Positions 1 to 8,338 of a stretch of DNA of 64,000 nucleotides are shown here, in pieces. Made by a program: the position numbers and the translations under genes. This DNA is from Afipia sp. (GTDB lineage: Bacteria > Pseudomonadota > Alphaproteobacteria > Rhizobiales > Xanthobacteraceae): positions 164,097-228,096 of the forward strand of contig JACQDM010000005.1 in the NCBI GenBank assembly GCA_016201045.1, in the 5' to 3' direction. The first letter of the stretch is position 1, and each line of letters begins with the position of its first letter. Under the pieces are notes generated by a model that saw nothing but the letters and a program-made list of their open reading frames with translations, made no database searches and was not told where the DNA came from.

Positions 1-131
1 GCGCCGATCTTGAAGCCCTCGAGCGCTCGCTCGTCGCCATGACATCGACCTGCACCGATGCGTGTGCCGACAGTATCGTGCCGGACTGCACGATCATCAG
101 CGATGTGATGCAACCTGCCGTCTCGCGGTAA
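1..131 (+). CDS. C-terminal fragment of a probable MerR-family regulator
   Basis: An open frame enters from the left edge and stops at TAA 129-131, giving about 42 residues. The fragment contains a helical LEALERSL stretch, a cysteine in MTSTC, then PDCTII close to the end. This pattern of a coiled-coil helix followed by two or more cysteines and a D-C-x-I-I motif is usual for the effector end of CueR/HmrR-type MerR regulators. The DNA-binding half lies outside the window, so the inducer cannot be told. Its direction matches adhC but an opposite-strand gene separates them. The family assignment rests on a short piece. Confidence 0.5.
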   Translation, partial: ADLEALERSLVAMTSTCTDACADSIVPDCTIISDVMQPAVSR

Positions 132-169
132 TTTCCCGACGTCCTCGCCGCTGAGGAAGACACACGCGC

Positions 170-1093
170 CTAACTCCCCGGCGAGATTTCTGTTTTGCCG
201 TTCGTCTTTTCAGGACGGTTGACCAGCAGCACCGCGCCCCCGCAGATCGCCATGCCGATGATCGACACCAGATCAAGCCGCTCGTTGAACAGCATGTAGG
301 CCATGAATGCGGTCGTCGCGGGCACCAGATAGAACAGGCTCGCCACGCGCGTCGCTGCCGAATGGCGGATCAGCCAGTACAGCAATCCGATCGAACCGAT
401 CGACAGCGCGACGACGAGCCACACCAGCGCAAGAATGAATTCGCGCGTCCAGTGCACCTCGCGCGTCTCGAAAACAAGCGCGCCGGCAAAACACAATACG
501 CCCGCTGCGATGAATTGAATGAGGTTGCCGGTCCGCCAGTCGATCTTCGAGCAATAGCGCTTCTGATACAGCGTGCCGAGCGTGATGCTGACGAGCGCGA
601 TGCCGGTGCCGAGCCAGCCCCAGCCTGCTTCGCCGGAAATCTGGCGGCCGTGAAGCACCAGAATAGTACCGCTCAATCCGAGCAGAAGGCCCATCCATTG
701 CAGCGGCGTCACGCGCTCGCCGAGCCAGCGATTGGCGAGGGTCGAGGTCAGGATCGGCTGCAGGCCCGGAATGAGCGCGGACAATCCCGCCGGCACGGAA
801 TGCGAGATCGCAACCGACGTGCCGCCGAGATAGATCGCGTGGACCAGCCATCCGGCGACAGTGCTGTGAAAGAAGCCCGCACGATCTGGCCATTGCGGCC
901 GCCAGATCGCGACGATGATCGCCATCAGCACCGCGACGAACGCCATGCGGATCGCGAGATAGGTCAGCGGCTCCGCGCCGGACAGCACGTATTTGGTGCC
1001 GATGAATCCGGTGCTCCACAGCAGCACGAACAGCGCAGGTGCTGCGCGCGCCGCAAACTGTTCGAATTCGGAATCGGTTTTGGCCCCGGACAT
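170..1093 (-). CDS. DMT-superfamily (EamA) transporter
   Basis: A 307-residue inner-membrane protein with about ten hydrophobic segments arranged as two EamA repeats, the usual size and layout of drug/metabolite exporters such as RhaT/YdcZ relatives. The early motif LLWSTGFIGTKYVL is typical of the first EamA helix. I chose the ATG at 1093 (MSGAK...) because an upstream extension would be hydrophilic and would run into the divergent adhC promoter region. The gene is divergent from adhC, with 93 bp between the two starts. The substrate is unknown. Confidence 0.85.
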   Translation of the reverse strand: MSGAKTDSEFEQFAARAAPALFVLLWSTGFIGTKYVLSGAEPLTYLAIRMAFVAVLMAIIVAIWRPQWPDRAGFFHSTVAGWLVHAIYLGGTSVAISHSVPAGLSALIPGLQPILTSTLANRWLGERVTPLQWMGLLLGLSGTILVLHGRQISGEAGWGWLGTGIALVSITLGTLYQKRYCSKIDWRTGNLIQFIAAGVLCFAGALVFETREVHWTREFILALVWLVVALSIGSIGLLYWLIRHSAATRVASLFYLVPATTAFMAYMLFNERLDLVSIIGMAICGGAVLLVNRPEKTNGKTEISPGS

Positions 1094-1186
1094 TTGCGCG
1101 CCTGATTGCCAAAACGTATGCTCCCCTGCAATCGCCAAATGCGCCGGGCCGCCATGCCCGAAGCGCTGCAATCACGAGGAAACACT

Positions 1187-2314
1187 ATGGACGTTCGCGC
1201 TGCCGTCGCCACCGCCGCAGGAAAGCCGCTGGAAATTACCACCGTTCAGCTCGAAGGCCCGCGCGAGGGCGAAGTGATGGTCGAGGTGAAGGCGACGGGC
1301 GTGTGTCACACCGATGAATTCACGCTGTCGGGCGCGGACCCTGAAGGGCTGTTCCCCGCGATCCTCGGCCACGAAGGCGCGGGCATCGTGGTCGACGTCG
1401 GACGCGGCGTCACCAGCGTGAAGAAGGGCGATCACGTCATTCCACTTTACACGCCGGAATGCCGCCAGTGTCCGTCGTGTCTGTCACGTAAAACGAATCT
1501 CTGCACGGCGATCCGCGCGACGCAGGGCCAGGGCCTGATGCCGGACGGCACGTCGCGCTTCTCGATGGGCGGCAAGCCGATCCACCACTACATGGGCACA
1601 TCGACCTTCGCGAACTACACCGTGCTGCCGGAAATCGCGGTTGCGAAAATCCGCGACGACGCGCCGTTCGACAAGGTCTGCTACATCGGCTGCGGCGTCA
1701 CCACCGGCATCGGCGCAGTCATCAACACGGCGAAAGTGGAAATCGGCGCGAAGACCATTGTGTTCGGCCTCGGTGGCATTGGCCTCAACGTGATTCAGGG
1801 CCTGCGGCTCGCGGGCGCGGACATGATCATCGGCGTCGACATCAATCCCGAACGCAAGGCATGGGGCGAACGCTTCGGGATGACGCATTTCGTCAACCCC
1901 ACCGAAGTTGGCAAGGAGCTGGTCCCTCACCTTGTCAACATGACCAAGACGAAAGAAGATCAGATCGGCGGCGCGGACTACACCTTCGACTGCACCGGCA
2001 ACGTCACGGTGATGCGGCAGGCGCTGGAGGCGTGCCATCGCGGCTGGGGGCAATCCATCGTGATCGGCGTGGCGCCATCCGGCGCGGAAATTTCGACGCG
2101 GCCGTTTCAACTCGTGACGGGTCGCGTGTGGAAAGGCACGGCATTCGGCGGCGCGCGCGGCCGCACCGATGTGCCGAAAATCGTCGACTGGTACATGCAG
2201 GGAAAAATTCAGATCGACCCGATGATCACCCACGTCATGCCGCTCAATGACATCAACAAGGCGTTCGACCTGATGAAGGCCGGAAAATCCATTCGCGGCG
2301 TCGTGACATTCTAA
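1187..2314 (+). CDS. adhC: S-(hydroxymethyl)glutathione dehydrogenase (class III alcohol dehydrogenase)
   Basis: This 375-residue zinc, NAD-dependent enzyme oxidises S-hydroxymethylglutathione to S-formylglutathione in formaldehyde detoxification. Visible features are the catalytic zinc ligands C40 (GVCHTDEF) and H62 (GHEGAG), the four structural-zinc cysteines C92, C95, C98 and C106, and a Rossmann segment [13 protein letters not shown]. Length matches the family (about 370). The ATG at 1187 is preceded by GAGGA at a good distance. It starts a forward run with the MAPEG gene 22 bp downstream. No S-formylglutathione hydrolase gene is seen next to it. The same enzyme class also reduces S-nitrosoglutathione. 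Confidence 0.95.
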   Translation: MDVRAAVATAAGKPLEITTVQLEGPREGEVMVEVKATGVCHTDEFTLSGADPEGLFPAILGHEGAGIVVDVGRGVTSVKKGDHVIPLYTPECRQCPSCLSRKTNLCTAIRATQGQGLMPDGTSRFSMGGKPIHHYMGTSTFANYTVLPEIAVAKIRDDAPFDKVCYIGCGVTTGIGAVINTAKVEIGAKTIVFGLGGIGLNVIQGLRLAGADMIIGVDINPERKAWGERFGMTHFVNPTEVGKELVPHLVNMTKTKEDQIGGADYTFDCTGNVTVMRQALEACHRGWGQSIVIGVAPSGAEISTRPFQLVTGRVWKGTAFGGARGRTDVPKIVDWYMQGKIQIDPMITHVMPLNDINKAFDLMKAGKSIRGVVTF

Positions 2315-2336
2315 TCCAACACAGCGGAGAACCATC

Positions 2337-2729
2337 ATGGAGCGATATTATCTTGTCGCGCTCGTTACCCTCGCCTGCAGCCTGATGCTGTTCGGCATGG
2401 CCACCGTCGTCGCGCGCGCGCACGGCAAAACGGGAATTCTTCCACCGACGATGACCGGCCACCCCGATCTCGAAAACGCGGTGCGCGGCCACATGAACAC
2501 GATCGAGTGGCTGCCGATCTTCCTGCCTTCGCTATGGCTGTTTGCGATCTACTGGAACGCCAACTGGGCGGCGGCACTCGGCGCAATCTGGATCGCCGGG
2601 CGCATTCTCTATTTCATCGGCTACACCAAGGCGCCGGAGAAACGTTTCGCAGGCTTCGGCATTCAGAGCGCAGCAGCGCTTGTGCTGCTGTTCGGTGCGC
2701 TGGGGCGGATCGTCTATCTGATGATGTGA
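2337..2729 (+). CDS. MAPEG-family membrane protein
   Basis: A 130-residue protein with four hydrophobic helices and the family motif around ENAVRGHMNTIEWLPIFLP, where the E-N/R-x-x-N-x-x-E pattern matches the glutathione-binding helix of membrane-associated MAPEG proteins. It starts 22 bp after adhC with a GCGGAGAA ribosome site, so co-transcription is likely. Members of this family conjugate or reduce lipophilic electrophiles with glutathione. Placement beside a glutathione-dependent aldehyde dehydrogenase is consistent with such a role, but the substrate is not known. Confidence 0.88.
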   Translation: MERYYLVALVTLACSLMLFGMATVVARAHGKTGILPPTMTGHPDLENAVRGHMNTIEWLPIFLPSLWLFAIYWNANWAAALGAIWIAGRILYFIGYTKAPEKRFAGFGIQSAAALVLLFGALGRIVYLMM

Positions 2730-2811
2730 GCGATCCTCGCGCGATTGACGCGGATCAAAGCCCCGCAGCACCAATCGGCTATCGTGCATCGATACAAATC
2801 TTGATGCAGGA

Positions 2812-3174
2812 ATGACGATGAACGACTGGCCGAAAACCACCGCCGAACTCAGCGGCCTCCTCCGTGACCTTCGCGGCGGCGCACCCGCAATCATGAAATC
2901 CTTTGCCGGGATGGCGCAGGCGGCAACCGCCTCGAGCGCGCTCGACACCAAGACGAAGGAGCTGATCGCGCTCGCTATCGCCGTCGCCACGCGCTGCGAC
3001 GATTGCATCGCGTTTCACGCCAAGGCAGCGGCCGAACATGGCGCGACCAAAGAAGAAGTTAGCGAGACTCTCGGCATGGCGATCTATATGGGGGCCGGCC
3101 CGTCCGTCATGTATGCGAGCCATGCCTATGAAGCGTTCGCACAATTTCAGGCGTTGAAGGCCAAGGCCGCTTAA
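2812..3174 (+). CDS. Carboxymuconolactone decarboxylase/AhpD-like protein
   Basis: A 120-residue all-helical protein with the CxxC redox centre C62-D-D-C65 followed by H69, the AhpD-type signature (TRCDDCIAFHAKAA). Small proteins of this type act as alkylhydroperoxidase-like thiol reductases, whereas true decarboxylases lack the CxxC. Two in-frame ATGs exist at 2812 and 2818. It follows the MAPEG gene by 82 bp and may belong to the same detoxification group. The exact substrate is unknown. Confidence 0.9.
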   Translation: MTMNDWPKTTAELSGLLRDLRGGAPAIMKSFAGMAQAATASSALDTKTKELIALAIAVATRCDDCIAFHAKAAAEHGATKEEVSETLGMAIYMGAGPSVMYASHAYEAFAQFQALKAKAA

Positions 3175-3190
3175 GCCCGTCGCGAAGAAA

Positions 3191-3637
3191 TCAGAATTCG
3201 TCCGGGCACGGATCGACGATCTTCCAGAGGTCGCGTCCGTTCCTGATCTTCTTCATCTCGGTGGTGAGGCCGCCATTGCGGCCGATCCACGCCTTCAACG
3301 GCTGCGGATAATACGACATCAAATCGGAGGTGCCTTCCGCGCTCGTCACCTTGATGCCGAAGGTGAATGCCTTGTCGTAATAGGCCTGATGCAGGCCGAC
3401 GCTGGCGCGCGGCGTCACGCAGATCTTGTTCAGCGGCACGATGCCGAACACCAGCGTACACGCCGAATTGCAGATGCCGTCGATGATGACGCGCTCGCCG
3501 CTTTTCGCGATGCGCTCGTACTTCGCCTTGTATTGCTCGACATAGCCGCCGTAGTCGCGCGTGATGCGCAAATCCGCCTGCGCGGGCGCGCGCAACGACA
3601 CAAGCATCGGCAGGATTGTCAGACGAGCAAGGCGCAT
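3191..3637 (-). CDS. Secreted Clp-protease-like protein (paralogue A)
   Basis: About 148 residues starting MRLARLTILPML, which gives an N-terminal hydrophobic export segment. The mature part has the block DGICNSACT (S58) and, further on, ICVTPRASVGLHQA (H83). Periplasmic proteins related to ClpP/SppA (COG3904-like) carry a serine in a Cys-x-Ser-Ala-Cys-Thr context and a downstream His, so a serine-hydrolase fold is plausible. Activity is not proven. A second protein with the same blocks is encoded at 4592-5050 on the other side of tRNA-Arg. An upstream ATG at 3679 would remove the signal from the N-terminus and is less likely. Confidence 0.7.
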   Translation of the reverse strand: MRLARLTILPMLVSLRAPAQADLRITRDYGGYVEQYKAKYERIAKSGERVIIDGICNSACTLVFGIVPLNKICVTPRASVGLHQAYYDKAFTFGIKVTSAEGTSDLMSYYPQPLKAWIGRNGGLTTEMKKIRNGRDLWKIVDPCPDEF

Positions 3638-3837
3638 CGGATTTGGGTTTCGATCACGGGCGTAGGCGCCGAGAAACACCAGAACTCTGGCGGGACTGTG
3701 TTGGAAATCCGTTAAATGCCGCGGTGGAACCGGCCACAGTGACCGACGCTAGGCTGTTGAAAAACAGCGGGAAAAATTCAATTTCCGCGCGTTGGGAGGG
3801 CTGGCATCACCTGTCTCGTCGGCTATGGTGCGGCCAC

Positions 3838-3914
3838 GCGCTCGTAGCTCAGCTGGATAGAGCATCGGATTTCGATTCCGAGGGTCGGGAGTTCGAATCT
3901 CTCCGAGCGCGCCA
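3838..3914 (+). tRNA. tRNA-Arg (anticodon TCG)
   Basis: A full cloverleaf can be drawn. The acceptor arm GCGCTCG (3838-3844) pairs with CGAGCGC (3904-3910). The D-stem is GCTC/GAGC and the anticodon stem is TCGGA/TCCGA with loop TTTCGAT, anticodon TCG at 3872-3874. The T-arm is GGGAG/CTCTC around TTCGAAT. The CCA end (3912-3914) is encoded. It would read CGA and related arginine codons. No further tRNA is seen beside it, and no integrase or att-like repeat of its 3' end is present nearby. Confidence 0.97.
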
Positions 3915-3928
3915 CTCGTAAAGTTCAA

Positions 3929-4234
3929 TCACCCTCGCCGCCATACGGTCCATCTCACGAGCCAGAACAGCAACGCTGCCATAATCCACGGCCACGTGAA
4001 TGTCGCGGCGATGCTGACCCAGACGATCTGGTCCTTGCCGTCCGCGCCGTCGCTCCAGAAATCCGGCAATACTTTCGACACATCTCCTGTCATCGTGAGG
4101 AACGGACGGACGAGCAGAGCGGTCATGACAAGGATGATGAGATATTCCCACCATCGCTTTACCGCGCGCCTCGCAATAAAAATCGAAGCAGCGATAAAAG
4201 TCGCGATCAGGAATGCCACATACACCCAGCCCAT
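3929..4234 (-). CDS. Small inner-membrane protein, unknown function
   Basis: A 101-residue protein with three hydrophobic stretches: residues about 3-20, 30-48 and 72-94 (WVSIAATFTWPWIMAALLFW). A basic patch RRAVKRWW lies between the first two. I do not recognise a family. It begins at the ATG at 4234, divergent from the DUF3551 gene with 33 bp between starts, and ends 14 bp after tRNA-Arg on the opposite strand. The membrane composition and correct reading make it likely to be real. Confidence 0.6.
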   Translation of the reverse strand: MGWVYVAFLIATFIAASIFIARRAVKRWWEYLIILVMTALLVRPFLTMTGDVSKVLPDFWSDGADGKDQIVWVSIAATFTWPWIMAALLFWLVRWTVWRRG

Positions 4235-4267
4235 TTCGGTAACCTACCGATGAAATCGAGGAATGCC

Positions 4268-4549
4268 ATGCCGATACGCACTCTGTTCGCCGGGATTTCG
4301 CTGATGCTTTCCCTGTGCGCGACCGTTCCCGCCTTGGCCGGCGGAAACTATCCGTTCTGCATGAGCCGCGTTGCCGGCCGCATCGGCGCGGTCGAGGAAT
4401 GCAACTACGTGTCGATGGAGCAATGCTGGGCCAACGCGGGCGGCCTCGCCGGCTCGTGCGCGCCGAACTGGCGGCTGCAATATTACCGGCAACAGGGCGC
4501 CGTTGACGCGCCTGTGATCCGCCGCCGTTACAAAAGACCAATACAATAG
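4268..4549 (+). CDS. Secreted DUF3551-type cysteine protein
   Basis: A 93-residue protein with a signal peptide (LFAGISLMLSLCATVPALAGG) and a small mature domain containing YPFCMSR, EECNY, EQCWANAGG and GSCAPNW. The spaced cysteines and the N-terminal Y-P-F-C are the hallmark of DUF3551, a family abundant in bradyrhizobia and of unknown function. I prefer the ATG at 4268, preceded by GAGGA six bases upstream, over the ATG at 4250, which lacks a ribosome site. The next gene starts 42 bp downstream and may be co-transcribed. Confidence 0.75.
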   Translation: MPIRTLFAGISLMLSLCATVPALAGGNYPFCMSRVAGRIGAVEECNYVSMEQCWANAGGLAGSCAPNWRLQYYRQQGAVDAPVIRRRYKRPIQ

Positions 4550-4591
4550 GCGGATAACGCATCGCGAATGCGGTCATTCCGGGAGGCACAT

Positions 4592-5050
4592 TTGCACACC
4601 ACGAAGCGGCTCACGCGCGCATTGAAGATCGTTGCATGTCTCATCGCATGCCTGGCAGCCCATCCGGCCGCCGCTGACGGCTCGGTGTCCTCGCTGCGCA
4701 TGGGCTACGGCGCGCCGAACGCGGTCGCATTCGCTCAATTCCTGTCGGTGATCCAGCAATACAATGCGTCGGGCGAACGCTTTCGCATCGACAGCCACTG
4801 CCAGTCCGCCTGCACGATGTTTCTGTCGATCAAGAATGTATGCGTGACGCCCGGCGCGACGCTGCTGTTTCATGCCGGCGGCACGGCGCGAACCGGCGTC
4901 AGCCCCTCCACCACGGAGCAGATGCGCAGCACCTACAATGCAGCACTTCGCCAATATGTCACCGACAACCACTACATGGACACGCTTGAGTTCCACTCCA
5001 TTCCCGGCAGCGTCATCGTCAAGCGCTTCGGTTATCCGGCGTGCAAATAG
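4592..5050 (+). CDS. Secreted Clp-protease-like protein (paralogue B)
   Basis: About 152 residues with a signal peptide (ALKIVACLIACLAAHPAAADG). The mature part repeats the blocks seen in the 3191-3637 product: DSHCQSACT with S72 and NVCVTPGATLLFH with H94. The two proteins are therefore divergent paralogues of the ClpP/SppA-like periplasmic group. I prefer a TTG start at 4592 because GGGAGG lies directly upstream. The in-frame ATG at 4568 has no visible ribosome site and would bury the signal peptide. Proteolytic activity is inferred only. Confidence 0.7.
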   Translation: MHTTKRLTRALKIVACLIACLAAHPAAADGSVSSLRMGYGAPNAVAFAQFLSVIQQYNASGERFRIDSHCQSACTMFLSIKNVCVTPGATLLFHAGGTARTGVSPSTTEQMRSTYNAALRQYVTDNHYMDTLEFHSIPGSVIVKRFGYPACK

Positions 5051-5074
5051 CTGCGGCTTTTTCGCGCTCTGCGT

Positions 5075-5278
5075 TCAGGCCTTGATGTCGACGAGGTTGG
5101 TGCTCTGCGCCTGCTGTGTCTGCTGCGCTTGTTCAGCCTCTTGCACGGCCTTCTCGTCCGCCTTGATGACGTCGGCGGCGGCTTGGGCTGCCTGATCGGC
5201 GGCAAGCTGGGCCTGAGCCTGAGCAAGGGTGAGTTGCTGCGAGGCCTGCGAGGATGTCGAACTGCCGATTGCGCTCAT
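5075..5278 (-). CDS. Small Ala/Gln-rich coiled-coil protein, unknown
   Basis: A 67-residue protein almost wholly composed of Ala, Gln, Glu and Lys in helical pattern (LAQAQAQLAADQAAQAAADV). A Ser-rich N-terminus and a hydrophobic end (STNLVDIKA) frame the helix. It has no signal peptide or membrane helix. The coding frame shows strong third-position GC bias and a clear ATG at 5278, so it is probably a real gene. I do not recognise the family. Confidence 0.5.
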   Translation of the reverse strand: MSAIGSSTSSQASQQLTLAQAQAQLAADQAAQAAADVIKADEKAVQEAEQAQQTQQAQSTNLVDIKA

Positions 5279-5350
5279 ATTGGGAGCGTAACCGCCGCCG
5301 ATTGACGCGCGGTTAACCGCGATTCACGAGCGCGTGAACGGCGCGCCCGG

Positions 5351-6133
5351 CTATGCGCGAAACTCGAACACCTCGCCGTCGTAACCGGCTTCCTTCGGAA
5401 TTTTCAGGCGGCTCGATCCATCGTCGTTCCTGGAATATTCCGGCACCACCGTCACGACAGGTGTTGCGTGCGCAAATTCCATCGCAGCGCGCGCGGTCTT
5501 CAGTTTGTCGAGCTTGATAAGATTGCGCACGGTCGGGAACGGCAACGTGAAGCGCCCGCTTTCCGCGCCGTCGAGCGCGGTGCGCGGTGTCAGCCAGATC
5601 GAATCCACCGATTCATGGCCGTCGTGCTTGCCGACATGATCCTTCGGCGCAATCGCCAGCAGAAAATGCGTGTCGAAGCGCTTGGGCATATTCACCGGCG
5701 TGATCCAGTGCGCGAATGGCACCAGAAGATCGACGGCGGGGACGAGATTGTGCTCATCGAGAATCGACGAGAATTTCACCTCGCCCTTATCGACGGCAGA
5801 ACGAAGCGGTGCGGCCCTATCGGCGACGGCGGCGGACACCAGAGCATCCGATCCTTTTCCCCGCGCCAGCAGAATGCCGCTCTCCTCGAAGGTCTCACGC
5901 ACGCCGGCCACGCGGATCGCGGCGAGTTCGTTCGGCAGATTGGTCGCGAGCGCCTCAGCGATCTCGTAGTCGTTCGGATCGATGCTGCCGCCGGGAAATA
6001 CCAGCGCGCCGGATGCGAATTCGATGGCGCGATTCCGCTGGACCATGAAGATTTCCATGCCGTCCGCGCCGTCGCGTAGCAGCAGGACGGTCGAGGCGAT
6101 GCGCAGCGCCTTGCTCTTGTCCGGCTCGCTCAT
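5351..6133 (-). CDS. NUDIX hydrolase
   Basis: A 260-residue protein with a Nudix core. GGSIDP is followed at about 30 residues by REtfEEsG (79-86), which supplies the metal-binding glutamates. The spacing between the GG element and the RE..EE element is longer than in MutT, as in acyl-CoA-type (NUDT7/19-like) Nudix enzymes. The start overlaps the stop of the DapA-like gene by four bases (ATGA), so translation is coupled. In an acyl-CoA catabolic cluster it could hydrolyse CoA esters or CoA, but this is inference. Confidence 0.85.
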   Translation of the reverse strand: MSEPDKSKALRIASTVLLLRDGADGMEIFMVQRNRAIEFASGALVFPGGSIDPNDYEIAEALATNLPNELAAIRVAGVRETFEESGILLARGKGSDALVSAAVADRAAPLRSAVDKGEVKFSSILDEHNLVPAVDLLVPFAHWITPVNMPKRFDTHFLLAIAPKDHVGKHDGHESVDSIWLTPRTALDGAESGRFTLPFPTVRNLIKLDKLKTARAAMEFAHATPVVTVVPEYSRNDDGSSRLKIPKEAGYDGEVFEFRA

Positions 6134-7062
6134 TTCAGCGCCGCGCGCTTGTCCGTGCGCGCCACGCGCGACAGCAGATAATCGACCTCGGCACGCGCCG
6201 CCGCCGTCATGCTTGCACCCGGCTTGCGCTGCGCGTCGGACGACAGCAGCCCGCGCTTCTTCAGCACGTACTTGCGCACGCTCAGGCCGACGCCCGGCTG
6301 CTGCTCGTATCGGATCAGCGGCAGATGCGCGTCGAAAATATCGTGTGCGCCGTCGCGATCGCCCTTCCTGGTTTTGGTCACGACGTCGATCAGCAACTCA
6401 GGGAATGCATAGCCGGTCATCGCGCCGTCTGCGCCGCGTTCCATCTCGAAATCCAGAAACAGCGCGCCGTTGCCTGTCAGAATCGACATCGGCCGCAGCG
6501 AGCCGTCCTTCTGCCAGCCGCGCAGCGTCGAGATTTTTTCCAGCCCCGGCCAGTCCTCATGCTTGAGCATGACGCAGGATTTGGAATCCATCACGATCTT
6601 GCGGATCACCGCAGGCGTCATCACAACCGTCAGCGTCAACGGATAATCCTGCAAAACCCACGGAATATCCTCGCCGATGGCTTCCGCGGCCTGCTTGAAA
6701 TATCCCGCGATCTGATCATCGGTACGCAGATGCGGCGGCGGTGCGATCATCACCGCAGCCGCGCCTGCGTCCATCGACGCTTTCGCAAGACTGCGCATCG
6801 AGGCAAAACCCGGCGCGGACACACCGACGATGATCTGCAATTTCGGATTGCGCTTGATGAAGCGTGTGGCAACCTGAACCGACTCCTCGCCTTCCAGCTT
6901 CGGCGCTTCGCCCAGAATACCGAGCACGGTGACGCCGTTGCAGCCGACTTGCGCATAAAAGTCCGTCAGGCGATCGATCGATTCATAGTCGATGCGGCCG
7001 TCGTCGAAGAACGGTGTCGGCGCGATTGCAAATGTGCCGCTGGCTTCAGGGGTCAGTTTCAT
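6130..7062 (-). CDS. Dihydrodipicolinate synthase family aldolase/lyase
   Basis: A 310-residue TIM-barrel protein of the DapA/NanA class (FAIAPTPFFDDGRIDYESIDRL at the start is described by the usual P-T-P/F motif). The conserved tyrosine appears in LQDYPL and the Schiff-base lysine most likely in MLKHEDW. The length is typical. It lies 16 bp after the MaoC-like gene and overlaps the Nudix start. Members cleave or form pyruvate aldols, and some act as hydratase-aldolases on aromatic side chains. Because of the operon it is unlikely to be the lysine-biosynthesis DapA. The substrate is unknown. Confidence 0.85.
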   Translation of the reverse strand: MKLTPEASGTFAIAPTPFFDDGRIDYESIDRLTDFYAQVGCNGVTVLGILGEAPKLEGEESVQVATRFIKRNPKLQIIVGVSAPGFASMRSLAKASMDAGAAAVMIAPPPHLRTDDQIAGYFKQAAEAIGEDIPWVLQDYPLTLTVVMTPAVIRKIVMDSKSCVMLKHEDWPGLEKISTLRGWQKDGSLRPMSILTGNGALFLDFEMERGADGAMTGYAFPELLIDVVTKTRKGDRDGAHDIFDAHLPLIRYEQQPGVGLSVRKYVLKKRGLLSSDAQRKPGASMTAAARAEVDYLLSRVARTDKRAALK

Positions 7063-7078
7063 TCCGTTTCTTTCTTTT

Positions 7079-7939
7079 TTATCCCAGAACGGTCTTGCCG
7101 TTTCGGATCACCGTGACGTTGCGCGACTTCACGCGGCCTTCCAGCGAAACTACATTTCCATCGCGCCACAAATCGAACGACACGGTTTCGCCCGGAAATA
7201 CCGGCGACGAAAAGCGCGTCACGTGCTGTTTGAACGCAAGCGGATCGTAATCAGCATAGGTTTGTAACACCGCGCGGCAGCTCAAACCATAGGTGCACAT
7301 GCCGTGCAGGATCGGCCGGTCGAAACCCGCGCGCTTGGCGAATTCCGGATCGCTGTGCAGCGGATTGCGGTCGCCGCACAGCCGATAGATCAGCGCCTGA
7401 TCCGGCCGCGTCGGAATATCGACGGTCATGTCGGGCGCGCGTTTCGGAATTGCATGCGGCTCGGGCTGACCGTCGCTCGGGCCGCCGAAGCCGCCGTCGC
7501 CACGTGCGAAGGTCGAGGCCACGATGGTCGCGAGCTTGTCGCCCTTCTCGTCCTTAAGAACGTTCTGGCGCAGGATCACCGCGCCTTTATCCTTGCCCTT
7601 GTCGAAGATACCGAGGATCGAGGAATCGACAGTGATGTTCGCCTTCACCGGCAGCGGCTTGTGAAAGGTGATATCGCGCTCGCCGTCCACCACCATCAGC
7701 CGGTTGATGTCGAGCACACCAGCCTGCGCGCCCCACGCAGCGACAGAAGCGTATGTCGGCACGACTTTCAGCGCGCGCGGCGTGAAGTAACCCTCATTGA
7801 CGAACGACAGTTCCTTCTCGTCCATCGGATCGGCACCCATGCCGATGCCGACGGCGTAAAGCATCACTTCGCGGTCGGTCCAGGAATATTTCTGGCCGAG
7901 ATTTTTCGGCGCAATGGCTTCGTCGTATTTGATCGGCAT
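7079..7939 (-). CDS. MaoC-like two-hotdog enoyl-CoA hydratase
   Basis: A 286-residue protein with an N-terminal hotdog half and a C-terminal MaoC half. The C-terminal half carries the hydratase-2 motif YRLCGDRNPLHSDPEF, with catalytic D and H, followed by GFDRPILHG. This matches (R)-specific 2-enoyl-CoA hydratases of the peroxisomal MFE2 type, including bile-acid and sterol side-chain hydratases. It lies 9 bp downstream of the DUF35 gene in the same direction, so hydration of an enoyl-CoA feeding the neighbouring thiolase/DUF35 pair is likely. Confidence 0.88.
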   Translation of the reverse strand: MPIKYDEAIAPKNLGQKYSWTDREVMLYAVGIGMGADPMDEKELSFVNEGYFTPRALKVVPTYASVAAWGAQAGVLDINRLMVVDGERDITFHKPLPVKANITVDSSILGIFDKGKDKGAVILRQNVLKDEKGDKLATIVASTFARGDGGFGGPSDGQPEPHAIPKRAPDMTVDIPTRPDQALIYRLCGDRNPLHSDPEFAKRAGFDRPILHGMCTYGLSCRAVLQTYADYDPLAFKQHVTRFSSPVFPGETVSFDLWRDGNVVSLEGRVKSRNVTVIRNGKTVLG

Positions 7940-7948
7940 GCGCGCTCC

Positions 7949-8338
7949 TCAGGCGGGTGTGAAAAACGGCAGCGGCGCGCCGCCGGTCGGCTTCCACACG
8001 ATTTTCACGCGCTGGCCGATTTTCAATGCGGTTAAATCCGTATCGACGAAATTCGTCAGCAGCGACGGGCCTTCATCGAGCGTGACATATCCAATGGCAA
8101 ACGGCCCGGTCGGCGATTTACGCATCAAGCTGTAGGAGTAGATCACGCCCTCGCCCTTGCTCTCCTCCCACACTGTTTCGCCGCTGTCGCAGAACGGACA
8201 GATCGAGCGCGGGAAATAATGCGGCTCCTTGCACTTGGTGCAGCGCTTGATGAGAAATTTCCCCTCGCGCGCCGCTTTCCAGAACTGCGCAGTCTCGGGG
8301 TTTTCAATCGGTGCTGGATATTTCGGTGTCTCGCTCAT
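7949..8338 (-). CDS. DUF35/OB-fold Zn-ribbon protein
   Basis: A 129-residue protein with a rubredoxin-like zinc ribbon (CTKC ... CPFC) followed by an OB-fold (GEGVIYSYSLMR). Such DUF35 proteins bind acyl-CoA and work as obligate partners of thiolase-like enzymes or of MaoC hydratases, as in ChsH2-Ltp2 of steroid degradation. The ATG at 8338 overlaps the thiolase stop by four bases, consistent with a stoichiometric complex. A longer open frame to 8545 lies antiparallel in phase to the thiolase and is not credible. Confidence 0.9.
   Translation of the reverse strand: MSETPKYPAPIENPETAQFWKAAREGKFLIKRCTKCKEPHYFPRSICPFCDSGETVWEESKGEGVIYSYSLMRKSPTGPFAIGYVTLDEGPSLLTNFVDTDLTALKIGQRVKIVWKPTGGAPLPFFTPA

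Noticed and set aside
3838..3914. tRNA-Arg as an attachment site of a genomic island
   Set aside because: No repeat of the tRNA 3' end and no integrase gene was found in the surrounding 5 kb, and flanking genes have normal composition.
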